Program-made: the position numbers and the translations under genes
Notes under the pieces: generated by a model
Databases searched by the model: none
What the model was told of the DNA's origin: nothing
The model's input: the letters and a program-made list of their open reading frames with translations, nothing else
Assembly: GCA_027625915.1 (NCBI GenBank)
Contig: JANTQA010000072.1
Span: 2,294,001 to 2,358,000, forward strand
Direction of reading: 5' to 3'
Source of the DNA: Anaeramoeba flamelloides
Taxonomy: Eukaryota; Metamonada; Anaeramoebidae
Length of the DNA: 64,000 bases
Shown: positions 19,607 through 32,300 of the stretch, piece by piece
How the letters are laid out: each line of letters opens with the position of its first letter
How positions within the stretch are numbered: the stretch's first letter is position 1

Positions 19607-21472
19607 ATGTCAGTCACTCAAAAATCAAACGCCACTGATATTATTAGTGAACTTGAAAAAAATTTAGCCCTACTTAATGATCTGACGAAAGAATTTGAAA
19701 ACGATCGAACTGGTGACTCTTTCGACCCGAAAACCAAAAAAAAAATTTCCCCAAACAACAAAGGGAAATATTTCAAAAAACAACGGCTCTATCAAAGAAA
19801 GAAGAAATCTCCCCTGCCTTTTTCTTCAACGATTTCCATGAATACAACAGCAATTAGAAGCAGCAGTAATAATAAAAAGCCAACCCCAAAAACAAAAATC
19901 CTATTTCCTGAAAAGAAAACAAAAACAAGAACACGAACAAGAACAAGAATGAAGTCTTATTATTTTAATAACCCAAAAGTATACTCAAAATTAAACAAGC
20001 CAAGGCTAACCAATAAGGGGTCTTCAACAAGAATTCATAAAAGAAAAAATCGATCAAAAACTTTGAATCAAAAAATAAATCACAAAACAAAAGAAGATTT
20101 TGATCAGCTTGAAGGATTATTAAGGATTCTCAGCCAATCAACACAGAGAAGAAAAACCAGAAAAACAAATGATAGAGCTACCAAAAAAAGAGAAGGTGTT
20201 GCTTCAAATACCACAACCAAGAGGGAATTATCGAAAAAGAAATCTCCAAAATTACAAAAATTCAAATCAAGTCTTCAGAAAAACCTTGATCAAATAAAAA
20301 GCCAAAAAGAAAACGAACACGAAAGCGAAAGTGACGAAGACTTAGAAATTGACTCAAATTTTACACAAATTGTAAGCCTTTTAAAGTCACCAAAAAAAAA
20401 AAAATATTTTTCAAGAAAGAATAAAAAAAAACTGAAATTTTTGGACAAGAATACCAAAAGAAAAGTTCTGAAACATAAGGAATTTAAAGAAGAAGAAAAT
20501 ATCAATTTAAATGAGTTTCCTGATTTCAAGAATAATAGCACTATTGAAAAAATTTCACAATTTACAGGCCCCAAGCAACCAAAAGATCGAATAAAAGAAT
20601 TTGAAAAGTTTATTTCTCAATTTGAATTAGACTCCTGTTCTGGTGATACCAATATTAGTAAGCATCAAACGAAAACTGTTGGTAATATTAAAAACAATTT
20701 CAAAAAAAAGATTGATCCAAAAGAAATTGAATTAAAATTATCAAAATTTAAAGAAAAAGAAGAGAAGAGACTTGAAAATAAACAAAAAAAGAAAAAAACG
20801 AGTCAGATTATAAACACAAAGAAGAAGAAGAAGAAGAAGAAGAATAGTGACGAAAATGATGATACCAACGTGTTTACTGAAAAGACAGACACTTCCAGTA
20901 CTCACTCAGATCATACCAATGATTTAGAACCAAAAGCCAAAACCAGAAGGGAATTGAAAGGGATCACATTGATAACCCATGACTCAATTAAAGATTTGCC
21001 ACACGTTCAAGGTAAAATGAAATATAATACAGAAACGTGTGAATGGGAAGGAAATGATGAAGAGCTGGAGGCATTTGAAAGGCAAATTAAGGGTGGTTTT
21101 ATTCCGAATACTGTTTCCTCGATGACATATATTGAATATAATGACATGAAATATAACCCATTAACACATACTTGGGAGGGTAATGAGGAGGACATCAATT
21201 GGGGCAATGATGATGAGGAAAGAGCCTTTTTGAAATCAATTGAAAGGGGGGATAAACTGAAAAATGCACATAGCGATTCTCAAAAAAGGTATCATATCGG
21301 CAAAACTTTCAAATTAAATGAAAAAACAATCAAAAAATTTAATTCCTCCGAAGATTTAAATAATAAACTTATCAAAAAATGGAAAATTGACGAAAATTTA
21401 AAAGAAAAAACGTTTTTGATCCGTAAAGCCGCGTTAATCTGGATGATTGAAAGTGGGAAAAAAATTAAATAA
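19607..21472 (+). CDS. Lys-rich protein with Byr4/Bfa1-like W-x-G-N motifs
   Basis: Single-exon frame of 621 residues. Residues 1-460 are very basic and low complexity (Lys/Arg/Ser/Thr/Asn, a TRTRTRTR stretch near residue 105, and a poly-Lys run near 405), probably disordered. The C-terminal part has two matching motifs, GKMKYNTETCEWEGNDEELE (~469-488) and NDMKYNPLTHTWEGNEED (~512-529), of form M-K-Y-N-x4-W-E-G-N. I recall similar Met-x-Tyr...Trp-x-Gly-Asn units in fungal Byr4/Bfa1, the partner of Bub2/Cdc16 in the GAP that restrains the septation/mitotic-exit network. The last ~50 residues (IRKAALIWMIESGKK) look helical. Starts at the first ATG. The assignment rests on short motifs only. Confidence 0.8.
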   Translation: MSVTQKSNATDIISELEKNLALLNDLTKEFENDRTGDSFDPKTKKKISPNNKGKYFKKQRLYQRKKKSPLPFSSTISMNTTAIRSSSNNKKPTPKTKILFPEKKTKTRTRTRTRMKSYYFNNPKVYSKLNKPRLTNKGSSTRIHKRKNRSKTLNQKINHKTKEDFDQLEGLLRILSQSTQRRKTRKTNDRATKKREGVASNTTTKRELSKKKSPKLQKFKSSLQKNLDQIKSQKENEHESESDEDLEIDSNFTQIVSLLKSPKKKKYFSRKNKKKLKFLDKNTKRKVLKHKEFKEEENINLNEFPDFKNNSTIEKISQFTGPKQPKDRIKEFEKFISQFELDSCSGDTNISKHQTKTVGNIKNNFKKKIDPKEIELKLSKFKEKEEKRLENKQKKKKTSQIINTKKKKKKKKNSDENDDTNVFTEKTDTSSTHSDHTNDLEPKAKTRRELKGITLITHDSIKDLPHVQGKMKYNTETCEWEGNDEELEAFERQIKGGFIPNTVSSMTYIEYNDMKYNPLTHTWEGNEEDINWGNDDEERAFLKSIERGDKLKNAHSDSQKRYHIGKTFKLNEKTIKKFNSSEDLNNKLIKKWKIDENLKEKTFLIRKAALIWMIESGKKIK

Positions 21473-22084
21473 TTGAAAAATTATATACCAAATTACACCT
21501 TTTCTTTTTTATAAGTTTATTGTATTTTTGAATATATGCTATAGACATTTTTAATATATAACTAATTTGAATTTTATATTTATTATTAAATCATTTATTT
21601 TTTTTATATTATTACCCCGATTATTATTATTATTTTGTAAACATTTTGAATAAATTTTAGATAGAATTCATTAAATGAAATATTTTTTTTTCATAGTGTA
21701 TTTTATTTTATTTTTTTTTTTTTTTAATTAAACAATCAACAAAAAACGCTAAGAATTATAATGATAGTATTCATTTTAATTACAGGTTAGTTATGAATTT
21801 GAAGAATTAATAATATTAATAACATCAAAATATTTTCATAATTATTCAAGATATCAACCCTTTTTTATGGGACGACATTCTTTCGGAAAAAATCGAAAAA
21901 TTGGGATTAAAAAATTAAGACAAATAATAAAAAACAATAATAATATCTTTGGTATTATTCAAAAAATATAAAATATGATTTATATTATCATTGGTTAAGG
22001 GTTGAAAAAATATTAGTTTTTTATTTTTATTTCTATCATAAATTTAGAAATTAGAGGAATATCCCCAAGTAACTTAGGATGTCG
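21473..22084. other. 3' flank, no gene seen
   Basis: Downstream of the Lys-rich gene. AATAAA-like and TATTTAT-type sequence, long T runs (21685-21725). No coding signal. Confidence 0.3.
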
Positions 22085-22630
22085 TTAAGTTCCAACAAGT
22101 GTCGTGGAGGTTCACCAAAAACCTAGGTTTTCCATGTTTTTAAAAGAATTGGATTAAATCTGTAATTTTACTCTATTCTTTTGAATTTTGGAAAACCCAA
22201 TGGTACCTTACTTTTGTATTTCTGTTTATTTGTGAAGTGTTCCATTTTTTGTTGAATTTTTTTTTTATTTGGAAAATTAATAGTTTTTCTTTAGGTTTTT
22301 TTGAGTTTTTAATTTATTTGTGAAGTGTTCTAAGTTTTTTTGAGGTTTTTTATTTTATTATTAAAGTTTTCTAAGTTTTTTTTTAGGTTTTTATTTTATT
22401 TGTAAAGTGTTCTAGGTTTTTTTGGGGGTTTTCTATTTTATTTGGAAAATCTATTAATTTTCATTGAGTTTTTTTGGGGTTTCTATTTATTTGGAAAATT
22501 AATAGACTTCACAAATAAAATAGAAAACCTCAAAAAAACCTATAACACTTCACAAATAAATAAAAAACTCAAAAAAAAAATCTAGAACACTGTACAAATA
22601 TAAAAAAAAATTCAACAAAAACTAAAGATT
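22085..22630. repeat. Fold-back repeat module, copy 3
   Basis: Serial TTCTAGGTTTTTTTGAGGTT / TTTATTTGTGAAGTG units in one orientation (22130-22500), then the inverse (22505-22620), giving a large imperfect hairpin. It begins with a CAACAAGTGTCGTGG block, related to GACACTTGACGACAC in other copies read in reverse. Confidence 0.7.
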
Positions 22631-23746
22631 TTTTTTTATTAATTAGAATTGAATACAATCTAGGATTTTATTTAATTTTCAATTTATTATGAAAAGTGGA
22701 AAGAAAAAAAAAAAAACACTTTTAACTTTTTAAGAATTTAGTCAAATTTTGAAAAATCTTTGATTTTTTGTGAGTATACTTCAAATTAAAAAAAAAACTA
22801 AATAATGATAGAGAAAAATAATTTCCAAATTTATAGGATAATGATAAAAAGTTCCCTAATAATTTTCAAATAATTTTTAACCAATAATAATTCGAATAAA
22901 ATAACATTTTTGTAGTGGATAAACTTTATATATATATATATTTATAAAGGTATTTTTGAATAAATGGGTATTTTTTTTAAAAGAATCTTACAAAATCCTT
23001 AAATTTGTCAAATATAGAGATTTACAAATTAACTATAAATTAGATTAAATCGAATTAAATTGATTACAGACTTCAAGTAAGCAATTTTTTTAAATTGAAG
23101 AAATTTAACCCTTTGGAAATTTAAAAAAAGAAAACAGATAATTATTTTTTTAAATTTGATTTTTTGAGAATTGAGAATCCTTTGAAACTTTTTTTGAAAT
23201 AGTATCCAATTTAATTTTTTGATTTGAATTTTTGCAAAGAGATCCCAAAATTTTTTTTGGTTATATTTGAATTTTTATCAATGAAAAGATAGGAAATTTC
23301 ACAATACCCGTCTTTTGGGTTTACAAACCAGTCCTTGAGTATGGAACCAATCTAGTGCAATCGACTAGTCCCATAAAAAATTAATTTTCAACTTTGTTTT
23401 AAAAGTATTTGCCAAGGTAAAAAAAAGTAAAGATCGAGATAAAATAAAACAAAATCTTGAAAAAGAACACGTTCTATTCACTAACAATAATCTTAAAACA
23501 CAAATAAAAAAAAAATAAAAAACATTGAACAAATTGAAAATGGATAATGATATATTGATTCAGATCAAATTCTGAAAAAAACGTTTATTTAAATTCTAAA
23601 TACTATAAATCTATTCATTCCAAAGATAATATGTAATAGTTTTGAAAATGTTCAAAAGTTGCAATGAGGAAAGAGAGAATATATATATATGTAAAAAAAT
23701 AAAAACAAATTGTGAGAGCGCTAAAAATATATCGGCAACAATTAAT
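22631..23746. other. Intergenic, 3' flank of GAPDH
   Basis: A/T-rich. A TATATATATATA run lies at ~22930. No gene or element end found. The 3' UTR of the leftward GAPDH gene should lie just left of 23747. Confidence 0.3.
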
Positions 23747-24781
<1,035 letters not shown>

Positions 24782-26329
24782 TTAAGTTAAGTGACTATTA
24801 AAAATAATTTTGGTAATTTTTATTGATTCACAATGTAGAAATTTGGGGAAAAAATTAGTAATCAAGAAAAAACTTGTCAAAATATAAATTTTTATTGTTT
24901 TTAAAAAATTAAAAAAAAAAAAGCAAAGTAAAATATTTGGAAGTATCCTTTCTCTCAGAATAAAAAAAAAAAAAGAAAAAAATGTCACTTTAAAAAATCT
25001 AGAAAAAAAGAATTCTAAAACACCACAAAAAAACAAAAAAAAAAAAAGAAAAAATGTGATGTAAATACATAAGGGAAAAGGATAACAAGGAGAGAGAGAT
25101 AGAGAGAGGGAGAAGAGAGAGGGAGAAAGAAAAAGGAAGAAAAGAGAAAAGGAAAGGAAAAAAAAAAAAAAAAAAAAATTATAAGAAAAAATATTTACTT
25201 ATGATAAATAAAAAAGGGTAAAAAAAAAATGAATTTTTGTGTCTATGTAAACTTTTTTAAATCATTTCTAAATTAGAATCTATTCATAACCAAAAAAAAT
25301 CTGGTCAAATTCTGAAAGGTATTCTCACTAAACAAAAAAATAGTAATTAAAGTAAAAATCCTAACAAATTTGAAACCTGTTTTAGTAAAAAATTTTGTTT
25401 GCTTTTTAGAAATGAAATTCAGAAAATGGGTGACTGGAATCAATAAAATTTCACAATCTTCTCTAAATCTTTATAAACAGAAGAAAGGTTGTTGAAAATA
25501 ACAAAATAATTTGGAAAATTAATTGAGGAATGACTGTTGACTGATTCAGAAACATAAAATTTGGTATTTTGGTTGTGAAATTTCATGAAACAAAGGAATT
25601 ATTTTTCCAAAAAAAAAACAAGTCTTAAAACTTTTAGATCTTTCAGTTAGGTCTTGTAAAAAATTAGAATACCATTTAGCAACCCAAGAGTAAATTCCTA
25701 ACGTTACAAATTTAGTTAGGATTTGGTAAAACTGATTTTTGAATTTTTAATTGTAAAAAATTGCAACTACATTTGAACTTCTTTCTCCAACTCTAAATAG
25801 TGTTCCATTCAATTGACTGAAAATTGTGAGCTCCATTTATTTGTTATCTAAATATTTATTGAAGATTTGTTTGAACGAACAAATCAAAAACTAGAATACT
25901 TCAGTAGAATAAGAAAGCAGATCAGATGAAATTTAGAAATAGGTTAAATTTCAAATAATACAACTCATCTCAATAAAAAATTGAATCTTTTGTCATATTT
26001 ATCCATACAACTGAGGACAAATAGAACAATTTCAAATCTCTAAGCGAATATTGGAGTAGACACAAACTCTATTTATTTTATTCAGATACTAAATTCAATT
26101 CAATTCAATTCAATTCAATTACTTAATTTTATATTAAAATTTCAAATAGTTGAACTTGAAAGGTATCTCAAAATTTAAGGGTATTTCCATAATTTATGCT
26201 ATATATTTATTTTAAATTGTAGGCATTATTTGGAGCTTAAATTTAATCCTTCTGTTAAAAACCACCAACTGGTATTTGAGAGTTGAACATGTTTCAATTT
26301 CAATAATTCCATTTTTTCTTTTTTTTTGA
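24782..26329. other. Upstream region of GAPDH with purine-rich microsatellite
   Basis: Next to the GAPDH start is A-rich DNA, then an almost pure purine tract (about 25080-25180: GAGAGAGAGA, GGGAGAA and AAAAGGAAAGG units followed by poly-A). A (CAATT)n tandem of about five units lies at ~26095-26120. The purine tract could be a promoter element of this strongly expressed gene, but that is inference. No other gene is visible. Confidence 0.4.
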
Positions 26330-27006
26330 TACAGTCATTTGCACTTTTTAGACACAAACTAACAACAAAATTTGAGTCACAAAAAAAAGCTCAAATTAAA
26401 GTCTATTTTTAAGAATTTTTTTATACAATTTATTTTACTTGAATGTGAATTTTACAGTGATCAAAATAATGCGTGTACAACTACTATAATCCTTGTTTCA
26501 AAATATTATCCGTGCTTTTTTTTTATTCTTATACCAAGGCAACATCCAATCTACTACTAAATAGTATACCTAAGTACAAATCAATTTTGAAAGTAAAGGT
26601 CTGGTTATTTTCAGTAAAATTTAAATTATTTATGTGATTTGTTGAAAATTATTTGTAATTTTCTCAATTTTTATGAAATTTTTTGTTTTTTTGATGGTTA
26701 AAATTTTCTATGAAAAATTATCAATATTTTTTGAGATAAATTTTGCAATTGGATCCTTCATTTTTAGAATTTATTTTGAAATAATAGAACTTTAAGAAAC
26801 CAGTACCATATTTTTTAGGGTTTATTATTGGTTTCTTTGATTGGTTAATGTATTGGTCTCCTATAACAAAAAAAACAGGCTTTTTATTTTGAAACACGCA
26901 TTAAATTTTTTTGCACGCTTTATTTTGACTACAGTATACCTTAATTTGAGATTTTTATTGTGCCTTAAATTTTGTTTGAAATTTGTATCTAAAATATGGT
27001 ACTGTA
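26330..27006. mobile_element. TACAGTC-family MITE, copy 3, split by another element
   Basis: Left part (26330-26452, TACAGTCATTTGCAC start) and right part (26937-27006, ending GGTACTGTA) are the two halves of a worn TACAGTC-family MITE. Between them sits a different TA-bounded element (26453-26936). Confidence 0.75.
26453..26936. mobile_element. 484-bp TA-bounded element nested in MITE copy 3
   Basis: Termini TACAGTGATCAAAATAATGC on the left and the complement of TACTGTAGTCAAAATAAAGC on the right. Subterminal GTTTCAAAATA motifs are also inverted. TA at both junctions fits Tc1/mariner-type target duplication. There is no open frame of note, so it is non-autonomous. Part of the host MITE arm lies on either side. 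Confidence 0.75.
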
Positions 27007-27772
27007 TGTAATTTTTGAATATTCCTTTCTTTTTAGAATATTTTTTCACTCAAAATATCAGAATAGATCTAGAAAAAAGGACAAAAGAAATCAATCGAGA
27101 GAACACAAATTACTACATATTTGATTGATTACCCAAATTGTAAAATAAAAAGAAAATGAAAAAGGAAAATGACATGAAAATTTTTTCATTTTTTTTTTTG
27201 AAAATTTTAATATAAGGTGAGAAATACACGTTTTTTCGTTTTGCTTATTATCTTTAAAAAAGGGGCATATTGAATTTTTTTAAAAATTATATCCCCTACT
27301 GTTGAGATCCTAAAAACTATTTTTTTTTAATTCTAGTCTGTGTTTTGGCTTTAAATATGAATAAGTTAAGTAAATACCATTCAACCAATTTTATAATACA
27401 AGGACATTTTTTGAAATCACAAAATTCAGATGTTTTCAAGATAAAACAAAAAAAAAAAGAAACCAATTATTTTTATGAAGAATTAAGCTAATTCTTGAAA
27501 ATGGTAAAAACGTATTTTTACTTTAATGTTTGAAATACTTGATTTAGACAGAAAAATATTTATTTTATTATTTTTTTTTATTATGAATATTTCTATTCAA
27601 ATCAGGAGAAAGGAACCAATTGAGAGATATACGATTAAATAATTCTAAAATTTGATAAAAGTTTGAAAAAAATTTCTTATTTAAATTTAGATCTATCATA
27701 GTAAATATTTTTTTAACCATTAATTTGAAATAAGTAAATTTTCTTGTATTTTCAAAAAAAGAAACCTCAATA

Positions 27773-27973
27773 TAGCCAGTTCCTCTTTTAAGACACAAAC
27801 TTTCTATAAAATTTAAGGTACAAAAAAAAAATCTCAAATTAAAGCACAAATTGTTTCGAATTTTTTTTCACAAATTATTTTACTCGAATTTGATATTTGT
27901 AGCTTAATTTTAGATTTTTATTGTGCCTTAATATAGTACAAAAATTTGTATCTTATAAGAGGAACTGACTGTA
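27773..27973. mobile_element. TACAGTC-family MITE, copy 4 (worn)
   Basis: Inverted arms starting TAGCCAGTTCCTCTT and ending AAGAGGAACTGACTGTA, with the AAGACACAAACTTTC and ATCTCAAATTAAAGCAC segments of the family. It is more diverged than copies 1 and 2. Confidence 0.8.
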
Positions 27974-28429
27974 ACAAAAAAAAAATTATTTATTTAGATT
28001 TTTTTTTATTTAAATTAGCAGTTATTAACCCCCCCCTTATGCACCGTAATTCCTAAATAAAAATTTAGGAATCTTATCAAAAAATCAAAAATAAGTTTAT
28101 TAACCACATAAGTTTATAAACTTGATCAATATTTTTTTGTAATAATATTAAAAATAATATTGTTTTTTAATATAATAGATATTTTAATTTTTTTTAATTC
28201 ATTTTTCTAGATTTTAAGATTATTTCCAGAGGCTGAGCAATTCCATAGAAAATGGTACAAATTTTCAACGATTAAATAAATTATTTATTTTTTTACATAT
28301 CTCACAATATTTTGATTTATTTTTATTAATAACATCGGTGTATCTATTTAAATAATTTGTAAAATTTCTAAGTTTTAGAATTGAAGTTGAACCCACCCAT
28401 TTTAGTCATCTTTTGTGGTTAAATCTTTT

Positions 28430-28990
28430 TTTAATTTGAGTAATAACAAGAAAATTCAATAAATTTTGTTTTAATTTTTTCAAATCAAAAAAAACCTATA
28501 CACGCATGTTTGTTTATTGTGTTATCCATTTTAAAAATTTTTAAATATTTTTTGGTGTGTTGCCAAGTGCCTAGGTTTTCTAGAATTCATAGGAATAGAG
28601 TAAAATCCAAGATTTAAATCAATTCTTTTAAATTATGGAAAATCCAACGGTGGTTTTCTTGAGGTTTTCTATATGATTTGTTAAGTGTTCTAGGTTTTTT
28701 TGGGTGGTTCTATTTTATTTAGAGTATCTATTGATTTTCCATGTAAATGGAAAACTCAAGAAAACCCAACGAAAATCTGTTAATTTTCTAAATAAACAGA
28801 AAACCCAAGAAAACTTAACAGCATTATTTGTTAATTTTTAAAATAAATAGAAAATTTTTGAAATTTTCTTTTAATTATCAAAATTAAAAAAAAAGCTAAC
28901 GGCAGTTTTCCAGAATTAAAAAGAATCAAGAAAAATCAAAGATTTTACTCTATTAAAATAAATCCTGGAAAATCTAACTACAGTGGATAA
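28430..28990. repeat. Fold-back repeat module, copy 4
   Basis: Contains GTGTTGCCAAGTGCCTAGG, the AATAGAGTAAAATCC motif and alternating AACCCAAGAAAACTTAAC / GGTTTTCTTGAGG units. Same family as 4325, 11735, 22085 and 33370. No coding. Confidence 0.65.
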
Positions 28991-29377
28991 TTTTTTATTT
29001 GGTCATGTAAATGATATAATATTTTTTTACTTTAATATTTTAATTATTTTTCTTCTTCTCTTTTTTATTTAGTAAATTTTCTTTGATTACTCCTTTCTCA
29101 CAATAAAAAAATTAAATAAAGTTCAATCAAATCAACGATAGTACCAAGAAAATATAAAAAAAAATCAAAATAAAATCAAAAAATATGATAAATTGAATAA
29201 AACTACATTATTGAGATTTTTTTAATTGCGATTAATGCGCTAAAAATTACTATTTTGGCTTATATTAAAAACCTTTTTGACATATTTTTAAAACCAGCTG
29301 TATTAATGAAAAATCAAAATTATAATAAATATTATTTATTTGTTATGAAAAAAAAAAAAAAAATCAAAATATTAAAA

Positions 29378-32300
29378 TTAACAACAACCACCCTTTCCCT
29401 TTCCCTTTTCCTTTTCTTCTAAATTTTCATTTAAATCAATTTCTTGTGATTGTGTAATGATCTCACCCTGGTTAACCCTTTGAACACCATTTCCAATTTT
29501 CTCATCTCTCATTGAACTTGATTTATGAATTCTTAATACTTCTTTTAAAATTGTATTAAAAGCTTTCTCTACATTTGTTGCATTTTTTGCACTTGTTTCG
29601 AGAAATAAAACACCATTTTCGTTTGCAAATTTGGCTGCTTCTTCGAAACTTATAGCACGTGATTCTTCTAGATCATTTTTATTGCCAATTAACATTAAAA
29701 CAACATTTGTTGGGCTTAACATTTTAAGTTCATCTAACCATTGTTGGATATTATCAAAGGATTTTCGATCTTCAATCGAATAAATTAAAAGTGCAGCTTT
29801 TGCCCCTCTATAAAAACTTTATGTTTTTTTTTTGTTTTCAAAAATGAAAGATATTGATAAAAAATATTGGTATAAAGATACAAGATTTTTTTAGAAAAAA
29901 AATTGACGTTCAAATTGAAAATTGAAGATCCCCAGTAACCAGTTTCATGAAAATAATTGATAGGAAAATTTTGAATAAAAAGAAAAAGAAAAAATTAGAA
30001 ATAAAACTTTTATTCTAAAATTTCACCATAATAAATTGTATTAAAGTTCTTCAAAATGGATAATAAATTGATAATTAAGTAGAATAAACTTTCTTTACAA
30101 AACAAGATTTCAAAAAAAAACAAACAAAATAATTAGAGTTCCTGAAGTGATTCCATTTTTGGAATTTTTAGAATCACAAAAATTTAAAATTTGGAATCAT
30201 AATATTTAAAATGATTCCAATAGAATCGATTTTTAGCAACATTTTCAACTTGTTAAAGTACCTTTTAAGAATAATTTTTCCAAAAAAATTGGAAATTATT
30301 TTATTCTGATTCCCCTTGAACCAAAAAAAGAATTTTTTATTTGGTAACAAAACTCTAAAAAAAAAAAAAGAATCTTTAGATTCCATTTAAAAGTGAAATA
30401 ATTTCCCTATGGAGAATAAACATAAAAACACCAGGACTGGCGAAAAGGTGATTAAAACTAAAATTTTAAGAAAAAAAACCTCAAATATTTATTTTTTTGA
30501 GAAATATTAAATTCTTTTTGATTCTTAAAAAAATAATTTATTACTGATTAAATTTTGAGAATGATACCTTTCCATGAAAAATCGAATGTAAAAAAGAAAT
30601 AAGTTGAGACTTACCATTGAAATAAAAAAAAAATCATTTGATTCCATTGTATCAAAAAAAGAATTATTTGAATTTATTTTCAAAAAAAGAATCAAAATGT
30701 GAAATCTGAACATAATCATTTGGGCTATTTTAAAACAATTCCTTAAATAGAATTTACATAATTAACACTTTTTTTTTATTTTTATTTTTTATGTATACCA
30801 CCCTTTAATAATATTTGTAAAACACACCCCTCCTTTTTCATAATTATTATGTGCGATAAGACTTTCAATATATCACCATTCTTTTAATTTTTTTTTTTCA
30901 GATTTTTTTTCAATGATTTTTTTGATGTAAATCTCTTTAAAAAGTACAAGAAAAATTAGAAAGAAAAGAAAAAATAGTAAACAAAAAAACTCTTTCACCA
31001 AGAGACACATGTATTTTTGAAAATTATATACAAAATAAAAAAATTGTAATTATTATTTCATGTTATCAAATATATATTCATTATGTTACGAATGGGTTGC
31101 TTAAAAAAGACTTTAAATTTCATACAATTTAATTATGATCATTCATTCAGCAAGATTTGAATAATTTAAGGGAGTAGCCACAGTAAAGGAAAATTTTTCA
31201 TTTTTTTGCAATTTTGAAAAGGATCAGAAAATAACATTTTTTACTTTGGTTAACTCATTGATTTTTATTATTTAAAGTACTTCATTCATTAGATTTTTAA
31301 TTTTTTTTTCTTCAAAAGTCTCAAAGAAATTGCCACAATAGAATGTTGAGTTGAATTGCTTAAAATAGTGTTTCGGCTGTTGAATGAATTATCTTTTATC
31401 CTTATCTCAACATTCTATTGTGGCATTTAATTTTTTCTTTTTTTATTTTTTCATCATTTTTGAATTAAATTTTTTATCATGACAACAAAAGCAATAAGAA
31501 AAATTTTTTTATCAGTGACATTTGGGATTAATGGATTTTGTTTAAAAGGAGCAACAACATTACAATTGGGGGAACCACAAAAGGAAATAAGAATCGGGCT
31601 TAAATAGCTAGAAGATTTCCAAAAAATAATAATTATCCCAAAACTCAAACATATCTGGTTAGGGTTTTAGACACTTGGATTTGGTGGAATTGGAGAAGTG
31701 AATATGATTATATTCTATCAAATTTTAAACCACAAAATAGCTATAAGTTTTATTCTAAGAATCTAAAATTATCTTTTCCCAAAAAAAATCTCTTTATTAT
31801 AAAAAAAAAAAAAGTTGAACCAATTTTATCAATTCTTTTCTCTTTTTTTTTATTGTTTAGCATTACTAAAAAAAATTTTTTAAATAATTTTTTTATAAAC
31901 AAAATTTTTAGAGAATCTCGATCATACGCCACTAAAATAAAATACTCTTCTCTCATCTCTCTCAAATTTTTATCACGTCTTATGGTGTAGCTACCCCCTT
32001 AAAATCTCTTGGTACCTTGCCAATCTACTTGAAAAATAAGATTTTTGGAATTTACAAAAAATCAGGTAAAATTTATTTTAATATATATTTATTAAATTCG
32101 ATTCAAATAAAACCATTTAATTATACAAAATTGTTAATAATCATTTATCGATTCTTAATAATAATAATCCAATTTGTTATTATTTCCCTTTTTTTCCTTG
32201 CCAGATTTACTTTATATTGGGGAGAAGAGTTACAAATGAAAAAGATCAAATGGTTACTTGCTAACAACAAGACATTGTAACACTAAAGTATTATTAACTT

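Noticed and set aside
29291-29312. Second DTAGQ-like site (complement reads NTAGF) near the Rab11 3' end
   Set aside because: Lies downstream of the stop codon, lacks the Gln, and has no splice context.
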